A stretch of DNA of 64,000 nucleotides from CBDBON01 sp965208395 (lineage in GTDB: Bacteria > Chloroflexota > Dehalococcoidia > Lucifugimonadales > CBDBON01): the NCBI GenBank assembly GCA_965208395.1, contig CBDBON010000002.1:496001-560000 (forward strand), in the 5' to 3' direction. Each line of letters opens with the position of its first letter. The first letter of the stretch is position 1. A model generated the notes under the pieces. That model saw nothing but the letters and a program-made list of their open reading frames with translations, had not been told where the DNA came from and did no database searches. A program made the translations under genes and the position numbers. Positions 26,605-35,763 of the stretch are shown piece by piece.

Positions 26605-27999
26605 CTATCCGTTTCTATGGGGCACTTTACGTTGTCCCACCCTGCGGGCAGCAGTCCACGGTTGGGGAGTGAAGCGGCCTCTGACGCTCCCGCTAATCTC
26701 ACGCCACTTCTGCTCTTCATCCGGCGTGATAAACGTCACGGCCTCGCCGGCGCGGCCCATGCGGCCTGTCCGTCCGACCCTGTGGGTGAAGAGCAGGTCA
26801 GAGTCTGGCAGGTCATAGTTGATGACCTGCGCAATAGCCTCAACATCCAACCCACGGGCGGCTACATTGGTTGCCACCAATATAGGGGTGGCGCCGGAAC
26901 GGAAGGCTGCCATCACCCGCTCGCGTGCATTTTGGCTGAGATTCCCTTGCAATGCCCCTGCCGGATAACCCATCTCTCCCAGCTGTGCTGCGAGCCTCTT
27001 CACGCCGCGCTTAGTCCTGCCAAAGACTATGACTGCCGAGCTATCCCGCCGGTCCAACAGTGTCCGGAGCGCGCCGATCTTGTCGCTCTTCTTTATGGTA
27101 TAGACCCGATGCTTTACGGTGGGCAGCGCTTGCAGGTCTGCGTCAACTTGCACAGCTACCGGGCTCCGCATGTGCTTTGTGGCTGTCTTCGCCACCCAAT
27201 CGGGCATTGTCGCTGACAGAAGGGCCGTCTGCCGGCTGGAAGGCGTCCGGTTGAGGATAGCCTCAACGTCGTGGGCAAACCCCCTGTCCAGCATTTCGTC
27301 CGCCTCATCCAACACCAAGAAACGGACTGACTGCAGGGCCAGAGTGCCCTGCCGGATATGGTCCAGCGTGCGGCCAGGGGTGCCGATAATGATCTGGGGG
27401 CCCTGTTTCAATGCAGTGTATTCGGGCCGCAACGACCGGCCACCGTAAAGCAAGGTGCAGCGTAGCCTCTGCGGTGACGCCACGGCCTTCGTCACCTCGG
27501 CCACCTGTATGGCCAGCTCGCGAGTGGGTACCAGCACCAAGCCCTGGACCCGCCGGATCGACGGATCGCACTGTTCAGCCAGGGGGACGGCGAACGCTAG
27601 AGTCTTACCTGACCCGGTACGGGCCTGCCCTATCACGTCCATGCCCGCTAAGAGAAGAGGGATGGCCTTTTCCTGGATTCGCGTGGGCTCCGATATGTTC
27701 ATGCGGGAAAGAGCTGCTCTGATGGAGGGTTTCAAGGCCATCCCAGAGAAAACTGGAGCGGCGGCGGCGCGGTCAGTGGAGGATCGAGGGAATCGAATTG
27801 TGGTGAGTGGCTCCCCGGCGGATGCGCTTGTCGAGGAGGAAGAGTCGTCGCGCCGGACTCTGAAACACGGGGAGCAATACACAGGACGATCCTGGCTTGG
27901 CCGGAAGGGGACTGTTGTGGACGCGCCGCACTCAGCGCAGACGGCTGGGTGCCGGCGTGTACGGGTGGACAAACGCGGGCGAACGGACTCAAAAGGCAT
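26605..27999 (-). CDS. DEAD-box RNA helicase with N-terminal zinc ribbon
   Basis: 464 residues. Residues 21-45 form a CxxC-x17-CxxC zinc ribbon (CAEC...YCSPC). The helicase core has the Q motif near PTRIQEKAIP, motif I ARTGSGKT, Ia PTRELA, Ib GTPGR, II DEAD, III SAT, IV VIVFGRTK, V ATNVAARGLDVE and VI HRVGRTGRMGR. It unwinds RNA in an ATP-dependent way and probably acts in ribosome assembly or RNA decay. The zinc ribbon may contact RNA or ribosome. The ATG at 27999 has an AAGGAG site. It is divergent from an RRM-protein gene, suggesting a joint role, possibly in cold adaptation. Confidence 0.92.
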   Translation of the reverse strand: MPFESVRPRLSTRTRRHPAVCAECGASTTVPFRPSQDRPVYCSPCFRVRRDDSSSSTSASAGEPLTTIRFPRSSTDRAAAAPVFSGMALKPSIRAALSRMNISEPTRIQEKAIPLLLAGMDVIGQARTGSGKTLAFAVPLAEQCDPSIRRVQGLVLVPTRELAIQVAEVTKAVASPQRLRCTLLYGGRSLRPEYTALKQGPQIIIGTPGRTLDHIRQGTLALQSVRFLVLDEADEMLDRGFAHDVEAILNRTPSSRQTALLSATMPDWVAKTATKHMRSPVAVQVDADLQALPTVKHRVYTIKKSDKIGALRTLLDRRDSSAVIVFGRTKRGVKRLAAQLGEMGYPAGALQGNLSQNARERVMAAFRSGATPILVATNVAARGLDVEAIAQVINYDLPDSDLLFTHRVGRTGRMGRAGEAVTFITPDEEQKWREISGSVRGRFTPQPWTAARRVGQRKVPHRNG

Positions 28000-28478
28000 G
28001 TGGACACGGACTCCTTACCCCGAAGGGACAAACGGTGATTAGCGCAGGGCACAAAGACGGAAGACGGACGGAAGATAGTCCGTTCCCGTATACGAGACCT
28101 TGGTGCGGCGACCAAGCGTGTTTTACTAATCTTAACAGATGGTGTGTTGATGTCCAGCGATTCTGTCTTGGCCGCTGGTAAGCCCAAGAAGCCGGCCCTC
28201 ACAGCTTGCATGCGCAAGATACTGGTTATTCTAAACCCCAAGCTGAAGCATCGCTCACCCTGGCGAGACCTGACTCAAAGGGTCGCCGGTCATTCCTCAG
28301 AAACAGTTACCGTCGCGCTCACGTCGCAGAACCGGCCCTTGTTACGAGGGAGTCATGCTATAATAGGGAATCATTCCAGACCTGTTAGCAATGTCGTTCC
28401 GCTTCCTGCGTTACTGCCACAGCACAAATCGCATGCGACGCTTGCCACGGATCAGGAGAATTGAAGAAGGAGCGTTGC
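28000..28478. other. Divergent intergenic region between helicase and RRM genes
   Basis: 479 bases holding the promoters of both genes. The RRM gene has an extended -10 element at 28356-28364 (listed separately) and an inferred untranslated leader of about 107 bases. Local AT content is higher near 28100-28160 (ACTAATCTTAACAG), which may hold the opposite promoter. Confidence 0.5.
28356..28364 (+). promoter_or_regulatory. Extended -10 promoter for the RRM gene
   Basis: TGC at 28356-28358 followed directly by a perfect TATAAT at 28359-28364 makes an extended -10 element. No good -35 is placed at 17 bases, as is usual for extended -10 promoters. Transcription would start near 28371, giving a leader of about 107 nt before the ATG at 28479, similar in layout to cold-shock genes. 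Confidence 0.6.
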
Positions 28479-28769
28479 ATGAACATCTACGTAGGCAACC
28501 TATCGTTCGAGACAACCGAGGACCAGTTGCACGTCGCCTTCACCCAGCACGGTGAGGTTGCGAGCGCAAGGGTCATTACCGACCGGATGACGGGTCGCTC
28601 CCGGGGCTTCGGCTTCGTGGAGATGCCCAACAAGAGCGAGGGCGAGTCTGCCATAAAGGCTCTGAACGGCCAGGACCTCCACGGCCGTTCCCTCACGGTC
28701 AACGAGGCGCGACCCCGTGAGGACAGTGGACGTCGCCACGACGGCGGCGGATACCGTCCCCGCTACTAG
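28479..28769 (+). CDS. RNA-binding protein with a single RRM domain
   Basis: 96 residues: one RNA-recognition motif with RNP2 IYVGNLSF (residues 3-10) and RNP1 RSRGFGFVEM (about 44-53), followed by a short Arg/Gly-rich tail (DSGRRHDGGGYRPRY). Such small cyanobacterial- and Chloroflexi-type RBPs act as RNA chaperones, often induced by cold. A GAAGGAG site precedes the ATG. It is divergent from the DEAD-box helicase gene. The stop at 28767 is followed by a hairpin (28786-28823). Confidence 0.93.
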   Translation: MNIYVGNLSFETTEDQLHVAFTQHGEVASARVITDRMTGRSRGFGFVEMPNKSEGESAIKALNGQDLHGRSLTVNEARPREDSGRRHDGGGYRPRY

Positions 28770-28785
28770 AAGCTGACTGCTGACC

Positions 28786-28823
28786 CTCCCCGCGCACTGG
28801 TAGAAGCGGCAGGGTGCGGGGAG
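28786..28823 (+). terminator. Terminator-like hairpin after the RRM gene
   Basis: CTCCCCGC at 28786-28793 pairs with GCGGGGAG at 28816-28823 across a 22-nt loop, 17 bases after the RRM stop codon. No T-tract follows, so it may act with Rho or only protect the 3' end. Confidence 0.45.
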
Positions 28824-29021
28824 AGACGGCTAGAAGAGAGCGATCGGGTTCACGGAGAGCCGATACTCTGAAGGCCTTTGAATCCATCGATCACGCGAGT
28901 GCGATTTGGTCTGATCCCCAAAACCTTACGAGCCTGAGTGAGAGTCTTGCGGGCCAATCCGCCCTATGTAGCCAGGGTGGAGTGTAGCGTTCAAGCCCAA
29001 TTCGATTTACACAGGAAGCAC

Positions 29022-29207
29022 ATGCCCCTTAGACTGATCGCTCACGCTTTGCTGTTCGTGGTTGCCGTGATGGTGGCATTCTTCGGCCTAGGAATAGGCC
29101 TAGCTCTCCATCCCACAGTGGGAACTGTGCTTTTGGGCATAGCTGTGGCTATCATCATTGTTAATGTCTACTGGATAATCCAAAAGGACAAGGCCCCGAC
29201 AGGCTAG
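29022..29207 (+). CDS. Small two-helix membrane protein
   Basis: 61 residues with two hydrophobic helices (about 5-27 and 31-53: LLFVVAVMVAFFGLGIGLAL and GTVLLGIAVAIIIVNVYWII) and a short charged tail (QKDKAPTG). An AGGAAG site sits 5 bp before the ATG at 29022, so this start is preferred over the frame beginning at 28938. I do not recognise a family. Its function is unknown. Confidence 0.55.
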   Translation: MPLRLIAHALLFVVAVMVAFFGLGIGLALHPTVGTVLLGIAVAIIIVNVYWIIQKDKAPTG

Positions 29208-29410
29208 GCAGGCAATTAGGGTCAGTGATGTCGCCCGTGCTGCCGCGCTACAGCGGCTTGCGGGCATGGATGAAGTACATCGGCGTGAAGATGCCGAGAT
29301 TGCCCGCCTTCGCCATCCGACTTCCCGCAGGCGTATAGTCACGTTGGTCTCATCCACACGGCCCGCAACCTCGACAGGGCACTGAGGCGAAGACCGCTGA
29401 GCGACAACCT

Positions 29411-30135
29411 GATAGCAACTTGCAGGAGGTGGTAGAGAAGATCGGCGGATTTCCCCTGCAGCACCAGCCGGGCGACAGGTGGCGATACAGTATGGCGACC
29501 ACCGTGCTCGGACGCTTCATAGATGTCGTCTCGGGTCAGTCGTTCGACCAGTTCTTGCGCGACAGGATATTCTCGCCACTGGGCATGTCGGACACGTCAT
29601 TCTTCGTACCGGAAGACAAACTGGACAGACTCCCGGCGCTGTACGGACCTGCGAGAGGCGGCAAGATCGCACCGGTCGAAAACTCTCTGGCGACCAGGTT
29701 CGCTAGACCGTACACCTTCTTTTCCGGCGGCGCCTGACTGGTATCGACGGCTTCCGACTACATGCGCTTCTGCCAGGCGCTCCTCAACGGCGGCGTGTTG
29801 GATGGCCAGCGCATACTCGCTCCCAAGACTGTCGACATGATCCGCTCCGACCATCTGACCGACGACCTCAAACCCTACGCCGTCGGACAGGATTTGGCCT
29901 CATACACCAGAGGCTGCGGTTTCGACTCGGCTTCGGCGTCGTCACGGACATTGCCCAGCACGGCCTCCTCGGCTCCAACGGCATGTATTTCTTGTTCGGG
30001 ACCACTAGTTGCTTCTTCTGGATAGACCCAGCCGAGGATCTGGTAGCCATCCTGATGAGCCAGTTTATGCCCAACTCGTACTATCCACTCCACCGCGAGT
30101 TCCAGGTAGGCACCTACCAAGCGCTGGTCGAATAG
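29411..30135 (+). pseudogene. Broken beta-lactamase-family serine hydrolase
   Basis: The sequence encodes the C-terminal two-thirds of a class C beta-lactamase-like hydrolase: LQHQPGDRWRYSMATTVLGR (with the Tyr of the Y-x-N/S-type motif), FDQFLRDRIFSPLGMSDTSFF and LVSTASDYMRFCQALLNGG. An in-frame TGA at 29735 interrupts at GGA-x-LVST, where Gly is expected. A frameshift near 29920-29940 then moves the remaining reading, which continues as GSNGMYFLFGTTSCFFWIDP and AEDLVAILMSQFMPNSYYPL to a TAG at 30133. The N-terminal part with the SxxK nucleophile is missing. Upstream bases 29208-29410 hold no intact gene; a minus-strand piece reading FTPMYFIHARKPL resembles a methyltransferase end. Confidence 0.8.
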
Positions 30136-30277
30136 CGGACTGGGCGGCGACGCTCCGCAGCGTGCCTTCTCGTCCCCCAAAGATTATTGCGCTAAGGGTG
30201 ACGTCTTACACGTCCCACATATAACCACTTCCAGCCCGATTTAAGGGGCCAAGGCGCCGATTGAGAAGCGCCGGCAG

Positions 30278-30598
30278 TCAGGTGCCCGGCGGCCGGTAGT
30301 TGACGTTCCGGCCCACCGCCTCGTCTACCTGCTCCGGGGTCAAGAGCGGGATGGTCTGCGGGGACAGGGCCCCGGAGGCGCCGATGGCGATGGCAAGGGC
30401 CGTCATCGACTCGCGGTCCGGCATGTCGACGATGACGTACAGGTCGGTCTCGCCGAAGGCGTACAGGAAGGTTTCCATTGTCCCGCCGGCCGATTCCACG
30501 GCGGCCTTGACCGCCTCGCGCCGGGAGGTGCCCCCCTCCTTCTGCAGCCCCTGCATGCCCTGCACGGAGTATGAGGCTCGAATCAAGAACTTCGGCAT
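30278..30598 (-). CDS. GYD domain-containing protein
   Basis: 106 residues that match the GYD family (PF08734 type), small alpha/beta dimeric-barrel-like proteins of unknown role. MPKFLIRASYSVQGMQGLQKEGG at the start and METFLYAFGETDLYVIVDMPDRESMTALAIAIGASG in the middle are characteristic. The ATG has GAGGAGGG upstream. It lies between a pseudogene and the permease gene and is read on the minus strand. No partner is evident. Confidence 0.85.
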   Translation of the reverse strand: MPKFLIRASYSVQGMQGLQKEGGTSRREAVKAAVESAGGTMETFLYAFGETDLYVIVDMPDRESMTALAIAIGASGALSPQTIPLLTPEQVDEAVGRNVNYRPPGT

Positions 30599-30708
30599 TT
30601 CGCCCTCCTCGGGTTGTTTGGCCAGGATGGCTCTAGCATAGCATGATGCGACGGCAAGCGGATTGTGAGGAGATCAAAGTCGCGGCGGGAAGGGGATGCA
30701 AGAGTTTA

Positions 30709-32457
30709 CTATGCGATGCCTGAACTTCTGTCAGCGTCGGAGGCGACCACAACTCTCACGACGTCAACGCCGTGATATTTCTGATGACGGACGGACTGGG
30801 CGTAGTGGTGCAGCAGCCGGAAAGAGGCCTCGCTCTCCAAGGCGACCTCATGGCTCAGATACGCCAGCAGGTCCTGCAGGTTTTGTCCTTCCAGCGAAGA
30901 AAAGAACTCCAGCTCCATCCCTCCGCTACCGGGACGGGCGATTATGGTCAGGCGGCGGAGAGTACCGGGCTCAGTGTCATCCATGCTCTTCAACAGGCTC
31001 CACAGCGTTTCTTCTCCGACGGAGCGCAACCGCTGGGTGGCGCTCTCATCCCAGCTGAGCTTGGCAGCCGCCTGCTGCATGAAGCCGTCTATTTCCGGCA
31101 GGGCATCCTCGCTCAGAGGCACCTGGAGACGCCCTGCCCTGGGCCTCACAAGTTCCGAGAACCAAGTCATCAGCACCAACGCGGCGGTGCCGGAGGTCAG
31201 CCCGTTGTCCAGGAATTGGAGCCAATCGCTGCCCGGCAGACTGGCGATGATGTCGGAGTTCTCGAGAGCAAGTCCGAAGGAGAGCGCCAACCCCACCATC
31301 AACGACTTCTTATGGTCCAGCCCATCCTGTGCGACAGTCCGAATTCCCTCCACTATGTAGGTGCCCATGACCCCCAGCAGGTAGGCCCCCATGACCGGAC
31401 CGGGGATGATCAGCAGGCAGGCCGTCAACTTTGGAGAGAATGCCAGCAATATGAGCATGGCCCCGGCGATGTACCCCACGTTCCGGCTGGCGACTCCCGT
31501 AAGGTTCACAAGGGAGCCGCTGGTCGCCGAGTTGATGGTCGTTGGCGGCGACCCGGCGAGCCCGCTCAACAACACCCCAAGACCGTTGGCGTTCAGCGAC
31601 CCCTGCACCAACCGGTAGTCCGTGGCTGGCGGCGAACGGCGGGATAGACGCTGCACCACCACACTGTCGCCCATGTTCTTGATGCCGTTGATCATCAGTA
31701 CAATGATCGCTATTGGCATAAGGGCAGCGACAGCCGACGCCTCCGGCATCTGAAAGTCCGGGAACCAGACTCCGGGGACGCCCACCCACTGGGCTTGGGC
31801 AACTAGCCGGAAGTCGTACAGCCCAAAGGGAATGGAAGCGACGCAGCCTGCGCCGATGGCGACGATGGGGACCCAGAGCCGCCATCCTCCCGAAACCCGT
31901 AGCCCCAGCAGGGCCAGTACAGCCAATGTGGCGAGGCCAGCAACCGGCCCGGAGAACTGAGTCGCCCCGTCCGGCAGCGCTATAACGCGGCCGGATGCGA
32001 TGGGGATGACCGTGGCGGCCAGCAGCATCAAGGCGGTGCCGGTCACCACGGGGGTTATGATCCGGCGCAGCAATGGCAGCCACGCCGACAGGGCAAACTG
32101 GAAGAGAGCGCCCGCCACGATGACTGCGGAGAGCAGGCCGGGTCCTCCTGCCGAAAGCGCGGGAACGCTTACCACAATGAGGGAGACACTGGCTGCGGTG
32201 AGCAGCACGTGTCCTGTGCCGAATCTCCAGATCCGGGCAGCCTGGAGGGCCGTGATAATGCCGCATATCAGGAAGGCGGCGAATGCGGCCCAGATGAGAT
32301 AGGCATCCGACTGTCCCGCCACCAGGGCGGTGGTGGTCACCGCTGTCACCATCGGCGTCAGGACCAGCAGCACTCCCTGGAAGCTGGCGATTACGGACAC
32401 CGCCAGCGGGCAACGCTCATCCGGCTCATAGCGGACCTGGTCAGTTCCCTGTTGCAT
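30709..32457 (-). CDS. NCS2/NAT-family (xanthine/uracil-type) permease with C-terminal soluble extension
   Basis: 582 residues. Residues 1 to about 430 have 12-14 hydrophobic helices of the nucleobase-ascorbate/SLC23 fold, with the scaffold and signature region LLSGLAGSPPTTINSATSGS and ALTGVASRNVG-like stretch (LVNLTGVASRNVGYIAGAM). The last about 145 residues are soluble: FMQQAAAKLSWDESATQRLR followed by SVGEETLWSLLKSM and LEGQNLQDLLAYLSHEVAL. This part has the helix pattern of a degenerate RsbW-like HATPase domain but lacks a clear N/G box. The ATG at 32457 is preferred over a TTG at 32481. It transports purines, pyrimidines or a related solute by family; the role of the extension is unknown. 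Confidence 0.85.
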   Translation of the reverse strand: MQQGTDQVRYEPDERCPLAVSVIASFQGVLLVLTPMVTAVTTTALVAGQSDAYLIWAAFAAFLICGIITALQAARIWRFGTGHVLLTAASVSLIVVSVPALSAGGPGLLSAVIVAGALFQFALSAWLPLLRRIITPVVTGTALMLLAATVIPIASGRVIALPDGATQFSGPVAGLATLAVLALLGLRVSGGWRLWVPIVAIGAGCVASIPFGLYDFRLVAQAQWVGVPGVWFPDFQMPEASAVAALMPIAIIVLMINGIKNMGDSVVVQRLSRRSPPATDYRLVQGSLNANGLGVLLSGLAGSPPTTINSATSGSLVNLTGVASRNVGYIAGAMLILLAFSPKLTACLLIIPGPVMGAYLLGVMGTYIVEGIRTVAQDGLDHKKSLMVGLALSFGLALENSDIIASLPGSDWLQFLDNGLTSGTAALVLMTWFSELVRPRAGRLQVPLSEDALPEIDGFMQQAAAKLSWDESATQRLRSVGEETLWSLLKSMDDTEPGTLRRLTIIARPGSGGMELEFFSSLEGQNLQDLLAYLSHEVALESEASFRLLHHYAQSVRHQKYHGVDVVRVVVASDADRSSGIA

Positions 32458-32499
32458 TTCCAGGGCGTCCCCCGGGAGCAATATCCGGCCTCTTGCTGA

Positions 32500-32539
32500 T
32501 GACCTGCCCCCGATAGTTGTACCACCCGCTATGTTACAC
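32500..32539 (-). repeat. 40-bp inverted repeat, right copy
   Basis: Exact reverse complement of 24741-24780 over 40 bases, with weaker similarity continuing to about 32563. It sits about 45 bp upstream of the permease start. The pair encloses 7.8 kb. Confidence 0.85.
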
Positions 32540-32754
32540 CGACGAGCACCTGGGCTTGGTCACAATTGCCACGTTCCGACATGACTGAGGTGATCGGTGG
32601 TCCCAGTTGCCAGCAGGTCAAGCCGTTAGCAGTATCTGTATATGTTCTACGGCAGCAACAAAACAAATCGGGAATTACATCGACGGACGGTGAGGCAGGC
32701 GGCCCACCAGCGAGCCCGGCCCGATAATCCTCCACGCACCAGCAGGAGAGCAGC

Positions 32755-34602
32755 ATGAACACTGAATCCCACACCCAAAGAGGCCAGCGGGTGGCAACTT
32801 TAGCAGTATTGGCAGCCATTCTGTTCGCTACATTTGCGGCCAGCGTCACGATGGTGGCGGCCCAATCCCCCCTAAGCCCCCAGGAGAAGCCGGGAGTCGT
32901 CGTGGGGCCCGTAACCGGTGAAGTGGTCGTCCATTGGAACGCCGTTCAAGGTGCGGGCTACTACCGGATCGGTTGGGTTTCCAAGGAGGACTACGAGGCC
33001 GCCGTGGAGGCCGGCGAAGATTGGCTTAATGCATTCACTTCCGTGAGCATAGCCAACAGTGGCCAGGTGTCGCACACGATTGCGCATTTGACGCCGGGCG
33101 CGTCGTACTGGTTCATCGTCGGCAGCAGTGATCATCGCTATGGCAACCCCAAGTGGGGGCTATGGTCCGAACTGGTGACCCTGCCCGGCGGCCCGGCGGC
33201 CTGTGCCGGTGACCGTGACGCGCTGAAGGCTCTCTACGACGCTACGGACGGTCCTAATTGGCGAAACAGCGTCAACTGGCTCAGCGATACCGCTCCCATC
33301 GACGAGTGGTTCGGCACATCCACCGACGCCGACGGCTGCGTGCTTGTCCTGTACCTAGACAGCAACGACCTCGCCGGGACGATTCCTGCCCAGTTGGCCA
33401 CTCTGTCCAGACTACGCTCCCTGCACCTAGGGAACAACGACCTGACCGGGGCGATCCCGCCGGAACTGGCCGGGCTGGACGATCTGCGTGTGCTCAGGCT
33501 GGTAAACAACGATCTCAGCGGCGAGATCCCGAGTGAGTTGGGCAACATGGCCAGACTCAGTGTTCTGGACCTCGACGGCAACGAACTGACTGGCCCTATA
33601 CCGCTCGAGTTGACTAATCTTACTGAACTTCGCGTGCTGTCGTTGAACCGCAACATGCTGAGCGGGCCGATACCCGCTGAGCTCGGCGCCATGGCCAATC
33701 TCACCAATCTGGAGCTGTGGCAAAACGAGTTTACCGGCGAACTCCCAACCGAACTGAGCAACCTCGTCAACATCAGGACCCTTGACGTCGATGAGAACCA
33801 GCTGACCGGGACCATTCCCGTTGAACTGGGCAATCTGACCAATCTGAAGTTCCTGTGGCTCAGACAGAACCAGTTCACTGGCGGGATTCCGGTTGAGCTG
33901 AACAACCTCTCCAATCTGGTCGTCCTAGGGCTGGACAGCAACCAGTTGACTGGCGAGATACCGGCAGGGTTCGGCAGTTTCGCTCGACTGGAGCGCCTGT
34001 ATCTCTATGACAACGACCTCACCGGCGAAATACCAGCCGAACTGGGCAACTTGTCCGAGCTCGAATTCCTCTACCTCTACGGCAACCGGCTGACCGGAGA
34101 GATACCGGCTGAGTTGGGTAGTCTGACCAATCTGGAGAGGCTGTACCTCCACAGGAATCGCCTGGGAGGAGAAATACCGTCGACGTTCGGGAACCTTACC
34201 AGCCTCGAATACCTGATTCTTGACCAGAATATGTTGACCGGTGCGATACCGTCGGAGTTCGGCAACTTGGCCGAGCTGAAGTACCTGAGCGTGAACCGCA
34301 ACCAGTTGACTGGCGAGATCCCACCCGAGTTGGGGAATCTGGGCAACCTTGAGCAATTGCGGTTGGACAACAACGGGTTCACCGGGCAGATCCCGCTTGA
34401 GCTGGCTAATCTGACAGAACTGGAGCAACTGCACTTGGACAGCAACCAACTGAGCGGCATGATCCCCGCTGAGCTGATCAATCTGCCTGAACTAGCGTTG
34501 CTGTACCTCTCCAGCAACGAGTTTACCGGCTGCATAACAGCTGGGTTGCTGGATGTGGCGGACAACGACCTCGACGAGCTCGGTCTGGAGGCTTGTCCGT
34601 AG
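32755..34602 (+). CDS. Secreted protein with Fn3-like domain and 17 plant-type leucine-rich repeats
   Basis: 615 residues. A signal peptide (about 1-36, VATLAVLAAILFATFAASVT then VAAQS) precedes a fibronectin-III-like domain (about 45-140, with VVVHWNAVQGAGYYRIGW). An LRR cap reads RDALKALYDATDGPNWRNSV. Then come 16 full 24-residue repeats and one partial, of the form LxxLxLxxNxLTGxIPxELGNL, the plant-specific LRR type. It ends without an anchor. Such proteins bind other proteins or polysaccharides outside the cell. The start is at 32755 with AGGAG nine bases upstream. The regular repeats may vary in number between strains. Confidence 0.93.
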   Translation: MNTESHTQRGQRVATLAVLAAILFATFAASVTMVAAQSPLSPQEKPGVVVGPVTGEVVVHWNAVQGAGYYRIGWVSKEDYEAAVEAGEDWLNAFTSVSIANSGQVSHTIAHLTPGASYWFIVGSSDHRYGNPKWGLWSELVTLPGGPAACAGDRDALKALYDATDGPNWRNSVNWLSDTAPIDEWFGTSTDADGCVLVLYLDSNDLAGTIPAQLATLSRLRSLHLGNNDLTGAIPPELAGLDDLRVLRLVNNDLSGEIPSELGNMARLSVLDLDGNELTGPIPLELTNLTELRVLSLNRNMLSGPIPAELGAMANLTNLELWQNEFTGELPTELSNLVNIRTLDVDENQLTGTIPVELGNLTNLKFLWLRQNQFTGGIPVELNNLSNLVVLGLDSNQLTGEIPAGFGSFARLERLYLYDNDLTGEIPAELGNLSELEFLYLYGNRLTGEIPAELGSLTNLERLYLHRNRLGGEIPSTFGNLTSLEYLILDQNMLTGAIPSEFGNLAELKYLSVNRNQLTGEIPPELGNLGNLEQLRLDNNGFTGQIPLELANLTELEQLHLDSNQLSGMIPAELINLPELALLYLSSNEFTGCITAGLLDVADNDLDELGLEACP

Positions 34603-34860
34603 GGCGCGATCCAGGGGGCGTAAAGATGAGCCTGAGCGTACCTGGCTCATGTGGGAGCGGTGGTCCGGGTTCGTCAGTGTGCAAACAGGGAATCGGAGTG
34701 GAGGCCCTGAGCTGCGCGTCTGCCATGCGGCGCAGCGGAAGCCCTCGGGACAACAGCAGACATGGCAACTTCCAGTCTCGGGGAGAGGCACTGGAGACTC
34801 TCGCACTTGGCTCGACGTCGCCAAGTTGCGGCGGAGCTAGGGCAACAACACCGCAGGTCG

Positions 34861-35523
34861 CTAGCCTTCGTGCCGGGCCTTGACCTTGTCCAGCATATTG
34901 GGGACAAGTGGGAACACCCAGCCCCTGTTGCCAATGATCTCCTGGGCCAGCGTAGCTGGTATCGCGACGATGATCTCCGGCTCAATCGAGAAGCGGCCGT
35001 CGAATCCACCAATGGCGCTCCTGGCGTGAACCCCAGCGAAACCTCCCGGGTCCACGCCGTTCTTGGCGTAGGCGCTTCCGGGACCGCCGAACACAGAGTG
35101 CCATCTGAAAGAGAATCCATTGGTCACGCGTGGCCCGGCGCTGGTGCCTCCGCCTCCGGGCGAAACGACCATACCCAATGCCTTAACTGTGTACAGCACG
35201 TCGTTCAGGTCTCCCTCGCCGCCGCAACTCAACGCCCAGTGGAGTCTTTTGATCTGGGTGTCGGCGGCGTCCTGCGCGCCTCGCTGCCCGTGCTTTATCA
35301 AGTCCTCATCGTCATTCATGGGGTAAGTACCCCCGGAACTCCCCGAGCAGTAGACCAGTCCGCTTTCCTGGAACACCGCCGCGGCGATGCCGGCTCCGGC
35401 CAGCGAGACGACGTTTTCCTTGAAGGTCCCCAGTTCGATTCCCAGACTCTTGATCCTGTCGTATACGTCGAAGTTCCGGCGCATCGCGTCGGGTATTGCT
35501 GCCTCGTCGTAGTGTTTTCCCAT
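34861..35523 (-). CDS. RidA/YjgF-family-like protein, enlarged
   Basis: 220 residues. The core resembles RidA (YjgF/YER057c/UK114) proteins: SGLVYCSGSSGG, then QIKRLHWALSCGGEGDLNDVLYTVKALGMV, and GGFAGVHARSAIG near the end, which matches the usual ARSAVGV signature with its conserved Arg. The protein is longer than typical RidA (about 130), with an N-terminal helix region and a 35-residue tail. RidA hydrolyses enamine/imine intermediates from PLP enzymes. The resemblance is moderate, so a divergent function is possible. Single minus-strand gene. Confidence 0.65.
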   Translation of the reverse strand: MGKHYDEAAIPDAMRRNFDVYDRIKSLGIELGTFKENVVSLAGAGIAAAVFQESGLVYCSGSSGGTYPMNDDEDLIKHGQRGAQDAADTQIKRLHWALSCGGEGDLNDVLYTVKALGMVVSPGGGGTSAGPRVTNGFSFRWHSVFGGPGSAYAKNGVDPGGFAGVHARSAIGGFDGRFSIEPEIIVAIPATLAQEIIGNRGWVFPLVPNMLDKVKARHEG

Positions 35524-35763
35524 GTAGAACTGCCTTCCGGTATCAAGTCCGCATCCGGTGTCGGCCGCCAGTTTATCAGATGGTCATTGGGGAAACCATT
35601 GGGTACCTGGCAGCTACTTTTGGCCTACGTATTGTGTTGGTCTCCAAATCCGACAGCCTTTGGTCCGAGGGCGTGATGCGGACTGGACGTAGTATGATCG
35701 CCGCCAAGTGACCCAACGTGTGGTAACGGTGGGAAGTTGATACTTTGACGAAAGGAATTGGAC

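Noticed and set aside
24741..32539. Composite transposon bounded by the 40-bp inverted repeats
   Set aside because: No transposase or recombinase gene and no target duplication is seen inside; the idea stays open only as a possible inversion or shared regulatory element.
33327..34560. DNA-level tandem repeat array
   Set aside because: The 72-base periodicity is explained by the leucine-rich repeat codons of a real gene.
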